This document shows, one piece after another, positions 1 through 11,075 of a stretch of DNA of 64,000 nt (positions are counted from its first letter, which is position 1; every line of letters begins with the position of its first letter). The DNA lies in NCBI GenBank assembly GCA_038503035.1, contig JAVSML010024622.1, positions 1,229,097 to 1,293,096 on the forward strand, written 5' to 3'. The stretch is from Crocodylus rhombifer. Its lineage: Eukaryota; Chordata; Crocodylia; Crocodylidae. Made by a program: the position numbers and the translations under genes. Under the pieces are notes generated by a model that was not told where the DNA came from, made no database searches, and saw only the letters and a program-made list of their open reading frames with translations.

Positions 1-1119
1 CAGAAGGTTAGAGTGCTATTATACATTGTCTTCTGGAGGTACAGAGAATTCATCAAGAGAATTTGAAAGCTGTCAGCTGAGTTCTGACTTGAATCTGTAC
101 AGAGCTTAGAAAAAATGTTGGGACTCCATTGGTGCTCATGGAAAATTCAAGAGGGCAGGGCTGGAGAGAAAAAGATATCCAAATTAAGTCATATCATTAG
201 CATTCCCACTTAAGAGTACCTAAGAATTAGCCCATCCTTGGAGAAAAAACTTTTTTTATTCACACATGATGACAAGATGAGGAAGAAATGGGATTTAGTG
301 GGGAATTAATTGGGTGGAGAATAAGCAAACACCTTGAAAAGAGTTTGAATTGCTGAATGAATTGCCACAGCACAACACAATCCATTGAAAAGTTACTGCT
401 TCCAGGAAGGAATATTTAACTTTGGCTATAATGAAGGAAAGGGGATGTTACTTTGTATGTAAAAGCAGAAAGGTTGGCTAAATATTTGGACTGCATGGGG
501 CAGTTGCTATTAGAGGAAAAGCTACTCTCCTGATCATGCTAAATGTCATTGCAAATCTAACAGTTTCTCCTGGCTTCCTCATTCTTGCTGAAACCAAATA
601 TAACAAGTGTTTTTAAGTTCCCCAGGAGAAATTTAATTTGTTTAAACTGCTGCTAAATCCTTACTTGGTATAAATTATATAGGACAAAAAGTTTTATTTC
701 CAATTTTTTTTGTACGTTAGGATTAACAGCAACCTACCACTTAGAAATATATCCAGGTTTAGCTCTGTCCATGTTCAGTTAAATACACCCTCCCTCGACA
801 TTTGTATTTAAAAAGTCAGATACAGTGTTTTACTGTAAAGCACTGTTTGTTTATGTGGGGGGCAAAACAGTAACTAAGCGCTTACTGCTTCTTTCCTAAA
901 TCTCAGTTATGCAAAGCAATAGAAGCAGACTCTCGTAGCCTGAAATGACCTTAACCACCTCTTTCTATCCTTCACTGAAGCCCCATTGTACCAGCCCTAT
1001 ACACACACATAACAACACAGTCTCTGGCCCTGTTAAGTGCAAGTAGTTGAAATATTCAGGATAGACAAATAGGGAGTAAGGATGTGAGGGGTGTTCCTAT
1101 TTAGGGAGTGGGCACTACA
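1..1119. other. RPS6KC1 upstream intron, AT-rich, no feature recognised
   Basis: This stretch has many stop codons in all frames and no conserved exon that I could match to the N-lobe, MIT or PX parts of RPS6KC1. It is taken as intron because the large exon at 16406 enters in phase 1 from an exon not found in the window. Confidence 0.6.
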
Positions 1120-1235
1120 GGCTGAAGTAACTTGCCCCAGGCTGTACATAGGAAATGGGTAGAAGATCTAAGAACCTAGCTTCAAGCTCCAGAGTCCCTG
1201 TCTATTGCTTGACCCAGAACTATCTGTGCTCCATT
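1120..1235 (-). repeat. MIR-like SINE relic
   Basis: Around 1124-1200 the + strand reads like the reverse complement of a MIR body: a motif of the type AAGTAACTTGCCCCAGGCTG, then an ..AGAAGATCTAAGAACC.. block, then AGAGTCCCTG. It is old and diverged. The assignment rests on recall of the MIR consensus. Confidence 0.45.
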
Positions 1236-1571
1236 ACACTGTCAGTTACTGAAATTAGAGAAAATTTGTCTTTGTTTTTCTGATGTTCAGGGTATTACAT
1301 TGATGCCAGCCTTCAGGGTTCTGCAAGTCATTGGTTTGCATGCCAAAGGTAATTTACCCCCTCTGTGTCATAAAGCCAGCTCTGAAACTACCTGGACACT
1401 AGAGTTGGAACTCTGACTGACATGAAGCCCTGCTCTGAGCTTTTTTGTAAGTTTGTCACTAAAAATATAAAGGAGGTGATTAATATCAAAACGGGAAGTT
1501 TTGGTAATGAGAATGGTACAGTTTTAAGTGACTAAGTAAAACCTTTTAAGTTGTTGGATAAAACAGGAATG

Positions 1572-2609
1572 TAGGGGTGCACTGGTAAGATTTTCTTGGC
1601 TGATACCAATAGCTGGTTATTAACTAGCCATATCAGCCGCTACTGATCTGAGAGCAGTTTTACAAGACTGCAGTTGGAGAGCAGCCTCCTGCCACCAAGT
1701 CTGTTGGGGAGAAGGGGCATGGGGGAGGGAAAATGTGTGGTGGGGGATAGATCAAGGTCCCCACAGTGAGGGTGGGAGCAGGACAGGGGATGGGGCTGCC
1801 CAGCCAGGGTGGTGAATGGGACCCTGGGGCCAAGAGCAAGACAGAGCTGTGGGGACTTTGTTCAGGGGGTGCAGGGTAGTGGGGAGGAGGGGTAGTTCCC
1901 CATCACTGCGTACACCCTGGGGAAGAGGCATAGGGGGCATGTGCCCCCCCACCCCAGATTTCTGTGTGGGGTGAGGGTGGGCTGTCCACTGTGGGCTCAG
2001 GGCCCAAGGCAGTGACAGCCTCTTCCTGGCAGGGGTCTGGGCTGGGGCTGAGCTTGGAGTTGGTGGAGGCAGGCTGGACTCGGTTATGTGGGGTGGGTGG
2101 CAGTAGTGGCACTGGGAGCAGTGGCTATGGGGGTGCTATGGGGAATTTTGGGGTGGCCATAGCCCCCCCTCCAAATGCCTTCTAGAGCTGCTACTGCCCA
2201 TGCAACTCCTGGCCCTCAGCCTGCAGCAGGCATCCCATCCTCAGGGATACATGCAGTGGTGGGGAGCTGCCTCTCCTCCCCACACCCCCGGACGAGCCAC
2301 TTGTGGCTCCGTCCTGCTCCCGGCCCCGTGGTCACTTTCACCACACCATCTGGGTAATGCCTGCCCCTGCCCCACTCCCTCCCTTGCTGTGGGGGCCTTA
2401 ATCTGCCCCTCCCCCTCACTTCTCTTTCTCCCTACAGACTTACTGGCAGGATGCTGCTCTCCAAGCTGCCCAGCTCCATTCCTGGCTGCATGCATGCAGT
2501 GACATTTATCAGTGACATTATTGGCGAAAAAAAGCTGATTGCTGATGATGTTAATTTTGTTGTTATTGGTGCCGATTCAATATAAGACCGGTATATCTGT
2601 GCACCTGTA
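1572..2609. mobile_element. Non-autonomous hAT-like DNA transposon (1038 bp), complete
   Basis: The ends are imperfect terminal inverted repeats: TAGGGGTGCACTGGTAAGA on the left, and on the right ...TATCTGTGCACCTGTA, whose reverse complement starts TACAGGTGCACAGATATA. Both arms continue inward with a GGCTGATACCAATA-type motif. The element is flanked by CAGGAATG (1564-1571) and CAAGAATG (2610-2617), an 8-bp target duplication with one mismatch, as expected of the hAT superfamily. The interior is GC-rich, with no transposase. A related element lies at about 60806-62880. The open frames inside are compositional. Confidence 0.72.
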
Positions 2610-2710
2610 CAAGAATGTATATGAAAGTAATACTGCAAAGATCAGGCCAGTTCACCAAAACTACCAAACTGATGGTTGTATATATGTGCACACAAACTCA
2701 GAGAAGTGTC

Positions 2711-2760
2711 TGTGTGTGTGTAGTATATATTATATATAATTATATATATTACACACACAC
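2711..2760. repeat. TG / TA / CA compound microsatellite, palindromic
   Basis: TG repeats pass into TATATA and then CA repeats, so the tract is close to its own reverse complement and could form a hairpin or Z-DNA-prone segment. Confidence 0.85.
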
Positions 2761-2762
2761 TT

Positions 2763-3529
2763 CCCTGCACATAAACTCAGAAATAATGCTAGCACCTTTA
2801 AGAGGCTAAAGAGGCTTTTTTTTAGTTAGGGACTAAATTCTCAGTCTTTTGATCAGAAACTTTTAAGCAAGGAAAAGATTCAGCCTTTTGAGTGAGCAAG
2901 GAAGCTTTAAAGGACAAGCAAAAAGTTTGTTTTTAAAGAAATTAGTTTGATATAGCTATAATTTCAGAAGACTTCTGTAGAATTTTTAGTAAGAATGTCT
3001 ACCTTCATAGCTTAGAAGATTTTGTTAACCAGTGATAGATATAGATCTATCAATCTATCTAGATATTACACACACACAGAGGATATGCATTGCAGTTATT
3101 TTTGGGGAGAGGTCAAAGATATCAGGAATGATACCTGTTTGGGTGTTAGTGCCTAAAATTGTTTCACTGTTTTATGAATCCTCTATCAGCATATTTTTAA
3201 AAGTTTATTCTATTAGAAAGGAATATTTTTTTAATAGGAATATGTTTATATATTTGTCCCAGGGTGGTGAAGAGGCCATGAATTGTACCTGGGTGTATGA
3301 AATTAAAAAAAAAATAATTTAACTGGACAACAATTTGAATGATGATATACTCAGAAAAGATTTTAAAGTTGCATATGAAGGGAACTGCTTATTTGCTAAA
3401 GGATTTGTTTTTTTAAAATTTTATTCCCTTTTACTGGGAAATTTCTCTCTAGTCTGAGATTTAAAACTGATGCTTTTTTCCCCTCCATGGATTCAGAAAA
3501 CTTGATTTCAGACATTCCTTAATCAAGAA
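2763..3529. other. Intron, nothing recognised
   Basis: AT-rich intronic sequence with GATA/TCTA-rich short repeats near 3030-3075 and a short CA run at 3069-3079. No coding or repeat family identified. Confidence 0.5.
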
Positions 3530-4150
3530 GGAAACCTTGTTTTGCCAAGAAGTGGTGATGCTGTCAGTCGGCCAGTTACAGTGAATGAGGCTAAAGGATA
3601 CTCTCAAAGGCTTTTCCCAGGGTGCCAATAGAGAGGGTTTCCAAGATGCATCTTGAAAGCAAGGAAGTCCATAAAGTTATTCGATAGCTTTGTCAGAAAG
3701 CATTTGGCAAGATCATATTGTGGTGGAGAGCCAGTCTGATGTTAATAAGGCCTTACTTCTTGGCACTACCAGTGCCAGAAATTTTTGAAACAGATGCTTC
3801 AGAAGCAGGCTGGGGGGCTTTCATGGGACATCAGAATTGTAGTGGCCATTGGAAACTGTCAACTTTCTGTAAGCACATACAAGCTGGAGTTTGTATCAGT
3901 CTGGAGAGCACTCAAGAAACTTCAAATTTAAGAGGATTTCGGCATACAGGAACTAGTGGAAAATAATGCAGTGGTATTCTTTCTTGCCCAATGAGGGACT
4001 TACAGGTGGGAATGGATGACATTCCTACTTCTAAGGATTCTGTTGCTGGTCCAGAGAGTGTAGTACTGGTGGCTCTATCCTTGGCAGATAGTGGGAATGA
4101 GCCTTGTCTCTGCTGGCCAACTTGGTAGCATCTGTTAACCAGTTGTTGAA
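3530..4150 (+). mobile_element. DIRS/Ngaro-like retrotransposon relic (RNase H region)
   Basis: An open segment at 3718-3966 reads WW..SLMLIRP, then EIFETDASEAGWGAF, then GHWK.S and a degraded ISLESTQ stretch where IN-LE-A is expected. TDAS..GWGA followed by G.W and an LE motif is the signature of the RNase H domain of tyrosine-recombinase (DIRS/Ngaro) retrotransposons, which are known in reptiles. The expected downstream DN..AV motif appears degraded at about 3955-3975 (ENNAVVF). Stops and frameshifts surround it, so it is a dead fragment. A Gypsy-type RNase H is the main alternative. The boundaries are approximate. Confidence 0.5.
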
Positions 4151-4271
4151 ACAGCAGTGAAGCTGTAGCATGTTTAAGACTCTGATGTCTTAAATTGTTG
4201 TGTCAGAGATGAGCCATTAACTCCTGGTTTCTGTGCACACCATAGCCTCTACTGCTGCTATTGTTGCATTG

Positions 4272-4300
4272 AATTATTATTATTATTGTTATTATTGTTG

Positions 4301-4331
<31 letters not shown>

Positions 4332-4340
4332 AATATTATG
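4272..4340. repeat. ATT/GTT trinucleotide microsatellite
   Basis: A run of ATT units with interspersed GTT, about 69 bp, in intron sequence. Confidence 0.9.
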
Positions 4341-6491
4341 GAAGCAGCCTGATTCCATGTCTTCATTATTATTAGGTACCATGCTAACATAATTATTAGT
4401 TATGAGATATATTATTGTTATGTTATTAAAATTATGACGTCTATAAATGGCTGTATATCCACTTTACAAGTTGTAATCGTTTGTTGCCAGTAGTATAAAT
4501 AACAACACGAGGTGATGCTTCACGAGGTTCCTGTTAAAAGGTGTTAAATGAAATACGTTGGTGTCACTGGCTGAATATTATGATTTTCTTAAAACTTTTT
4601 TCTCCCCATTTTTCAATGATGTACAGAGATTGGCAAAGGTTTCAGACAGTGAATCCAACAATACTACTGACCTGCTTCCCTTCTCTCTCTACTGGGAACC
4701 CAGATTGTTGCTTTTGACTTTGTTTGGGCTTCCCTAAATACAGTGATTATGATAATCTTTGGCTATATTCAGATTCTGCAGAAACCCAAATCAGAGCAGA
4801 CTGCAAAAACTTTTGTTTTGTTCTAGGCTGTATCCTTTTAGTTTATGTAAATGTGAATTTATAATATTAGGTGCAGGAATATTGGATGAGGGAAAATCAA
4901 ATGGGTCATATATTCCTCTTGTAAGCTGTAAGAAAAATGTTAAGAGACTGAATTTGCTGATGTGATTGGGTTTTCTTTATCCTTCTGATCCATACCCAAA
5001 AGTCATTGTATCCTGTCATCTTTGGTACTACTTCAAAGTAATATTAATTTCAAATATCTACGTAAAATCTAAACACAGTAGAACTAATAGGATTCCTGCT
5101 TAACTTCACTGTTTGGCTACTTTGCCTTCAAGTTTCCTGTCCCTTATTTTATTTGCCTGCTGAGCTTTTAGATGGAGTTCTGGGCAGAGGATAGTCTGTC
5201 ATAAGTGTCTGTGCTGCCCTAACGGTACATTAATGTGTACGCCGAATAAAGTGGCTGAACACTGAATAATATCAGGTGGAATTGGGTCTGGAATTTGTAT
5301 TCCCACAGTTCTCATAAACCAGAAAGGGTGAGCAGGATTTGGTTTGGGGCAGTTCTGTGCTGAAAGCAGTGGGTATGTTGTAGGTTAAAAACATTAGGAG
5401 CACCTATCATTAGAAGCATTTGCATTTAGTAATAAACCTGCAGTTCTAGCAATAATTTGATAAAATGTAGGAACAGAACTACAAATGTACAACTAAAATG
5501 GAATCAACTGGAAGATAATCAGATAACATATTAAATATGTTTCACCTGTGTTAGGTTTGGAAGCCGCTTCATAACTTCTTATGTTGACAAAAGTATGTTT
5601 AATATTTGGTTCGCCTTGTGTGTAAAATAAGTTGCAATGGTAATTTATGAGATGATAGTGTAGCCTTTGAATGAATAAGTTCCAGGGCAGTATGCACGTA
5701 ACATGTCCAATGAGGGACTATGCAAGGTGACTCTTGCTTCCATATGCTACTGTCCTGTTCCTTTAAAATATACCAAATCCACATTTTTCCAGCTTTGGCA
5801 TAGCATATTATACAATATATATGCACACTGTATTTTTGTCAAACAAGTTTGGTTTTAAAAACATTCCCTCATTGTATATAATGTGCTTCCGTGGCTATGG
5901 CCCTGAACCTAACAAGACTGAATCTGCTATTGCCAATTGTTTGCAAGTCACTTTACCTCAACTTCTTTATTCGCATAATACTTACTCTTATAGCAAAGTG
6001 CTTTACGGTCTATGACTGAAAGGTGCTACATAGAAGCCTAAGTATTGATTATTCTGGTTGCACTGGGACACTGTTAGGTTAAAACTTTCTTAGAATTCAC
6101 CTTTCCTTCAGTTAATATTGCAGTATTTCTTTGTAACAAGAATAATAATGACTGGATTTGCATGTCCATCCTATGCATTGACTTTTTAAAAAACAAAACA
6201 AAAGAAATTTGTGGAATATTCACCTGTACTTTGACTAACATCGAGCTGGATACTTTTTAAGTTACTGAAGTGTAGAAAATAAACTTTTTAATATTCTGAT
6301 TGAAATTATTGGCCTTATACTGCTTAAAATGCAGCCATCATTAGGTAGAAATGTCAAAAGTCAGAATACTTTAACATTTAAACAGACTAGATTTTGATTT
6401 TGTTTCTTTTTTTGAAAATTTCTGCTGCAATATTAACTTTCTACCACATGTAGTGATACTTCCTGTTTTCCTAAAATACATTTTAGTATAT
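4341..6491. other. Intron, nothing recognised
   Basis: More than 2 kb of AT-rich sequence with no exon, no inverted-repeat element and no recognised interspersed repeat. It includes short ATT-rich patches immediately after the microsatellite. Confidence 0.5.
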
Positions 6492-6493
6492 TA

Positions 6494-7314
6494 CCATATT
6501 TACTTAAATTCAGAGTGATCTTGGATTCAAGACACTCCCCCCCAATAAATAGATTGTATACATGTAAAATTTATAGTTTGTCATAATTTTTCATGTATAA
6601 AATCTAGTGACTGGGGGGTCATTTTAAATTCATCCCACTCACTACTGCAATGGGGAAAACAGTGGCAGAAGGGATATGTGACAGAACAAGGGCAAATTAC
6701 AGAATGAGGAGCAATGGTTTCAAGTTGCAGCAAGGGAAGTTTAGTTTAGATATTAGGAAAAACTTTCTTGCTAAGAGGGTAGTAAAGCACTGGAACAGGT
6801 TACCCAGAGAGTTTGTGGAATCTCCATCCTTGGAGGTTTTTAAGACCCAGCTAGACAAAGGCTTGCCTGGGATGATCTAGTTGGGGATGGTCCTGTTTTG
6901 AATAGGAGCTTGAACTGGATGACCTCCTGAGGTCTCTTCTAAGCCTAATTTTCTATGCTTCTGTGTGGTGGGGGGGAGGGCACCATCCCACATTTTACTC
7001 CCAATTGCCTGGCTCCCCTAATGCCTGCCCCCTGGCACCTGCTGCCCCCTCCCCCTAGCTATTTACCCCCTCATACCCGAACCCCTGGGCAACTGCCCTC
7101 ATCCCTAATGCCTAGAGCCCCACCCTGCCACCTGCCCTTCCCCACCAGTGCTTGTCTACCTGCCACCCCAGCTTGGGGCTGGAAAATGAGCTGCAGCACC
7201 TGCCTACCCCCCGCCCCTTTTTTTTTGCTGGCTTGTACTCTAATCCAAGAGGAGGGGCCTTTTCTCCATGTTAAATGAGGGTGGGGGGCTCATCTTGGAT
7301 TTGAATAAATATGG
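6494..7314. mobile_element. TA-flanked MITE (mariner-like ends) carrying a CR1 insertion
   Basis: The left end reads TA|CCATATTTACTTAAATTCA and the right end TTGGATTTGAATAAATATGG|TA, which are inverted repeats of each other with TA (6492-6493 and 7315-7316) at both edges. TA duplication fits the Tc1/mariner superfamily. The interior right half is C-rich (6965-7260) with no transposase. A CR1 3' fragment (6680-6962) sits inside, so the MITE is older than that LINE insertion. A solo end of the same family occurs at 63,680-63,703. Confidence 0.6.
6680..6962 (+). mobile_element. CR1 LINE 3' fragment
   Basis: The reading frame contains [40 protein letters not shown] and [20 protein letters not shown], the C-terminal end of CR1 reverse transcriptase. 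The 3' non-coding part follows (TTGAACTGGATGACCTCCTG) and ends near TTTTCTATGCTTCTGTG. It is 5'-truncated, as is usual for CR1. Confidence 0.85.
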
Positions 7315-7316
7315 TA

Positions 7317-8369
7317 GTGCTGGTGAAACTATACTGTGAAATATGTAGAATGGCTGCCAACTTTGGGGTGAATGAGTAGATACAAGAATTGTAATTCACA
7401 GTTGAATTTTCCTAATTTGTTGCAGTCATGTGAAATACTAATGAACTTCAGTTTTGCAGCAATATTTTTAGAATTACTTAGTATGTTAGACAGTGACTGA
7501 AGCCCACTTTCATGGATTGATTTCTGTAATTTATTTTTTATAGATTCCTGATACTATATTAGCATGGGTTGCTAATGGGTTTTCTTGATCTTACACAACA
7601 CGTGGGGAGGGGGGGAAAGATTATTAGTATGTCATTCATAAAGGCGTAATTATATACCCAGATAGAAATATCGCTCTTTCCTGACCCTGTATCGGGCATT
7701 TTTCAAAAAAGGAATAAAATTGTTGTTTTTCAGTATAGAATACAATTATTGAACAACATTTATTTATGTATTTCCACTTGACCAGGAGGCCAGTCTTAAA
7801 GTATTTATACATAAACAGATTTGGACATAATCAAATGTTTTTCATTTAGTTGCACTAAACTCTAAATAGGAGTAACAATAAGCAATAGTTTTTCATCATG
7901 TTTTTCTTAGGAAAGTAGTTAAAGAGTGGCTTTTCCTCTTCCTCTTTTAAAGAAAGGGAAGTTTGACAAACACAGTGATTGAAGTGTAGTCATTATTGCA
8001 ATTTAATGTGCTTTCACTGGTATAATGTGACCATCACCCTCAATACACCCTGAAATTACCATGCTGGGGAGCACCAGTGTAGAACATGGCACACCCACTC
8101 CAGGCCTACCATGTCTTGAAAGGATGTAATGGAGCTACTCTTCACTTGGTCCTTGGTACGTCAAGAAGCACACTCAAAGCAAAGATCCTTTTCGATGTGC
8201 ATCTAGTGCTGCATTATGGGCAGCTATGTTGCATCCTTCTGAAGTATAGTTTATATGAAACACACACTCTGTACTTCACTGTGGTGCTGCCTTGCACATA
8301 GACAATGGAGAAATGCTCTTGTAAGTATGTAATTAATTTAAAGGCTGCTGCTGCTTTCATATGGTGTCA
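7317..8369. other. Intron, nothing recognised
   Basis: AT-rich intron. A G-rich run (GGGGAGGGGGGG) occurs at about 7603-7616. No exon or repeat family was identified. Confidence 0.5.
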
Positions 8370-8373
8370 GCTA

Positions 8374-9140
8374 TCAACTTCCAAATCTATGAGCCACTGT
8401 ATTATCTCTCAATGTACAGAGTCCATCTGCCCCATCTGGGGCATTGTAGAGATTGCAGCTTTTGATTAAATGCTGTGCTGGTTGTTGGACTCCACATTTA
8501 CACAGGGGGCTGTTCAAGATGTTCATCTTATGGAGTGTTGTTTTGAAGATTTCAGTCTGTTCAGTTTGACACATGCTTCTATGTCAAGATCTTGTTCAAT
8601 GGGAAACTTGTTTGGTGTTGGTATAAAAAGTTGTAAAAATAGGTCTGACATTTCCCAATGGTTGGTCCACTCCATTGCTGTCCATAGGTTTGGTTTAGCA
8701 TCCCCAATCTCTTTCAGGAGCTTATGGGCTTCATGTAGAAATGGTTTACAACTTTTTAAGCTTCCATCTGTTTGGGTCTTCAGTTAGCCGTTGATGGAAC
8801 AAGTGGTTTTCATCATCTTTTGCCTCTATTGCCAGTAATGATGTTAGGGTTTGTCTTCTTGTGTTACTTGGTCCAGTGCCAGAGAGTGCAGGAAGTACAT
8901 CTGTGCATGTATAAGTTGTGCAGCCTGTTATGAGTCTCAGTACACTGTTAAGTACAGTGTCAAGCTTTTGAGTGTGATAACTTCTGGACCATACAGGAGC
9001 ACAATATTCTGCTGGAGCATTTACCATTTCACGTGTGGTAGTTCTGAGCACTTTGAAGTTGGCACCCTGTGTTGTGCTGGCTAAACATTTAAAGGCAGCT
9101 GCCTTTATTGTAGAGACTTTACTGCAGACTTTCTGAGGCT
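8374..9140 (-). mobile_element. LINE retrotransposon C-terminal part, minus strand
   Basis: Read on the minus strand, 9140-8746 gives a frame containing KVCSKVSTIKAAAFKCLAST, EYCAPVWSRSYHTQKLDTVL and NSVLRLITG, typical of the region just after the reverse transcriptase palm in RTE/Rex-like non-LTR elements. Further on (8574-8374) a cysteine-histidine knuckle of the form CKCG-(6-7 residues)-H-(4)-C follows, usually found near the C-terminus of such elements. Stops separate the pieces, so the copy is dead. The same reading continues upstream at 12215-12960 after an insertion, which makes both parts one interrupted LINE. Confidence 0.7.
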
Positions 9141-9724
9141 AGTGACAAACATTCAGAAGGCCTGAGCCTGAATTGATTCAATTTTTGTAGGTTAGTCTAA
9201 CCTGGCTAAGCTGCATCAGTTGGTAATTGTATAGGCATCCCCTCTGGACTGAGGAAATGCAGGCACTTGCCTGCAGTGGCTCAGGCTAGAAGCCGGGGGG
9301 CACTAGACCATCCCTCCCTTCTCTTCCATAGTGCTGAGCTGAGCAGAGGACATGGCCAGGCCCCTGCAGTACACTCTGATTAGGGTGGCCCCACTTCCCC
9401 CACTGCTCCTCTGGCCAGCAATGGAGCCAGCAGGGAGTTACACAGCATTTACTTACATGGCAGAGCGTTACACAGGGTTTAGCAGCCCATCAGCAAAACG
9501 AAAGCCTCTCTCATTAGTTCAAGCTCTTCTTAACTTTTTCCAAGGAAGTAATGGAGGGACATTACCAGCTGACATGTTGATTAGCTCCAAAAAAGCCCTA
9601 AGCGAATGCTGTCCTGTCTGCCTTACACAGACACCTCTCAGCATTAGCTGGTAGGGCTGTACGAAGCTTCGGTCCTTGATTTGATTCGGTGGAGATTCAG
9701 CCAGATTCAGTGGCCAAATCTCCG

Positions 9725-11075
9725 TGTAGCAGAGCACTAGGGTGCTCGCTACTAGCAACAGTAATAAGGACAGCTGCCAATTAATAGGGCAGCACAGGTG
9801 AGGGTTGCCAGGGCAGCTAATGTTGGTCAGCTGACCAGGAGGGGACAGGGCCGGGCCTTTATAAGCAGCCCAGGCCAGGGCCTAGAGAAGCAGTTTCCCT
9901 CTGGCAGCCGCAGGAGCAGGAGCTCTGTGGGCGAGCTGAGCAGCCTGGGTCGATGGTTGCAGCCTGACCACTCTGACCGGCTGCAATGATGCAGGGGTAA
10001 AGAGAACTCTGAAGGGGGTAAGACAGAGCCAGCATAGAGCGGAGCTGGGTTTATGAGCTCGGGGGCTTATGATTGCGTTATGAGCCGGTAGGCTTCTTGT
10101 TTATGTTGCAGCCGCTTGGCTCATGGTTTCGTTATCGTTATACCGGAGGACCGGGTGAGGCTGTAGGGTGTGAGGAGGCCTCACGGGAGCTCCCCAATAA
10201 TCTGGGGGTCCCGGGTGCCCAGTAGTGGCACAGCGAGCGGTGCCAGTGGGGCACAGCTGTTTGCGCTGGAGAGGCGCGGTGTGAAGGGTTTTGGACCCCA
10301 GCCCGTGAGGGCGGTATTTTGCCCAGTGGGGCAAGCGACCCAGGAAAGGGTCAAGGGGCCAGGCATGGCTGCGGCCACCTGAGCCCCAAGTGCGGGAAAC
10401 GCACGAGCGAGACCCCAGAGGGGGCAACGAGCGTGAGAGGCGCAGCCCAGGCTCCAGAGAGGGCGAGGGTGAGGGCTCAGCTTCGTTTGGGAGCAAGTTG
10501 GCCCAGCCCCAGAGCTAAAGGGGGCAGTGAAGAGCCCCGGAGCTAAAAGGGGGCAGCGAAGAGCCCTGGAGCTAGTGGGGCATCCCGACCCCAGCCCAGT
10601 GGGGCAGTATTGGGAGTAAAGCCCGAGTAGGGTGTAAGACCCCGAAGGAGGGTCAGGGGGCCAGGCACGGCTACAGCCACCTGAGCCCCGACCGCGAGAG
10701 GTGCGGCATAGGCCCCAGAGGGGGCAACGGGTGCGAGAGGCGCGGCATAGGCCCCAGACAGGGGGCACGGGTGGTGAAACCAGCTCGGGGGTGCCAGGTA
10801 GGGCGCTGAAGTGTAAGGGCTTGATAACGCCCGGGAATAGCTGCGAGGCTTGGGGCGTGCTGAAGGGGAGGTTGGAGGCATGCATTGCCCATAAGGCCCC
10901 AGTGCACCCCAGTCGGAAGGGGGCATAGTGCGGAGTAGTGTCCAAGGCAGCCTCCCTTACTGAACTTAGAACATCAAAGACGTGGCAGGGGAGTTGAGGG
11001 TGCTGAATCACCTAACTGGACACAGCAGGGGGCGCTAGCGGGATCATGGCCGCCCCTGCACCCCACTCCGTAACA
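9725..11075 (+). mobile_element. Solo LTR, 1351 bp, with 5-bp target duplication
   Basis: The block begins TGTAGCAGAGC and ends CCGTAACA, the TG..CA edges of an LTR. It is flanked on both sides by CTCCG (9720-9724 and 11076-11080), a perfect 5-bp target duplication. Removing it joins the MITE arm AAATCTCCG|AATCCAG without a gap. A TATA-like TTTATAA lies at 9858-9864 on the + strand, setting the likely orientation. The body is CpG-rich, with an internal diverged tandem duplication (a unit ending GCCACCTGAGCCCC at about 10372-10387 and again at about 10674-10690). No primer-binding site or coding part follows, so internal recombination has removed them. Gypsy versus retroviral origin cannot be decided. 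The long minus-strand open frames here are not genes. Confidence 0.8.
11022..11037 (+). promoter_or_regulatory. CTCF-like motif inside the solo LTR
   Basis: ACAGCAGGGGGCGCTA matches the CTCF core CCASYAGRKGGCRSY at all but the first position, which is A instead of C. It lies 39 bp from the LTR's 3' edge. Whether it is bound is unknown. Confidence 0.4.

Noticed and set aside
10181..11011. 276-codon minus-strand open frame
   Set aside because: It lies wholly inside a solo LTR with a target duplication, is Pro/Ala/Leu-rich from GC composition, overlaps other long frames on both strands, and has no domain.
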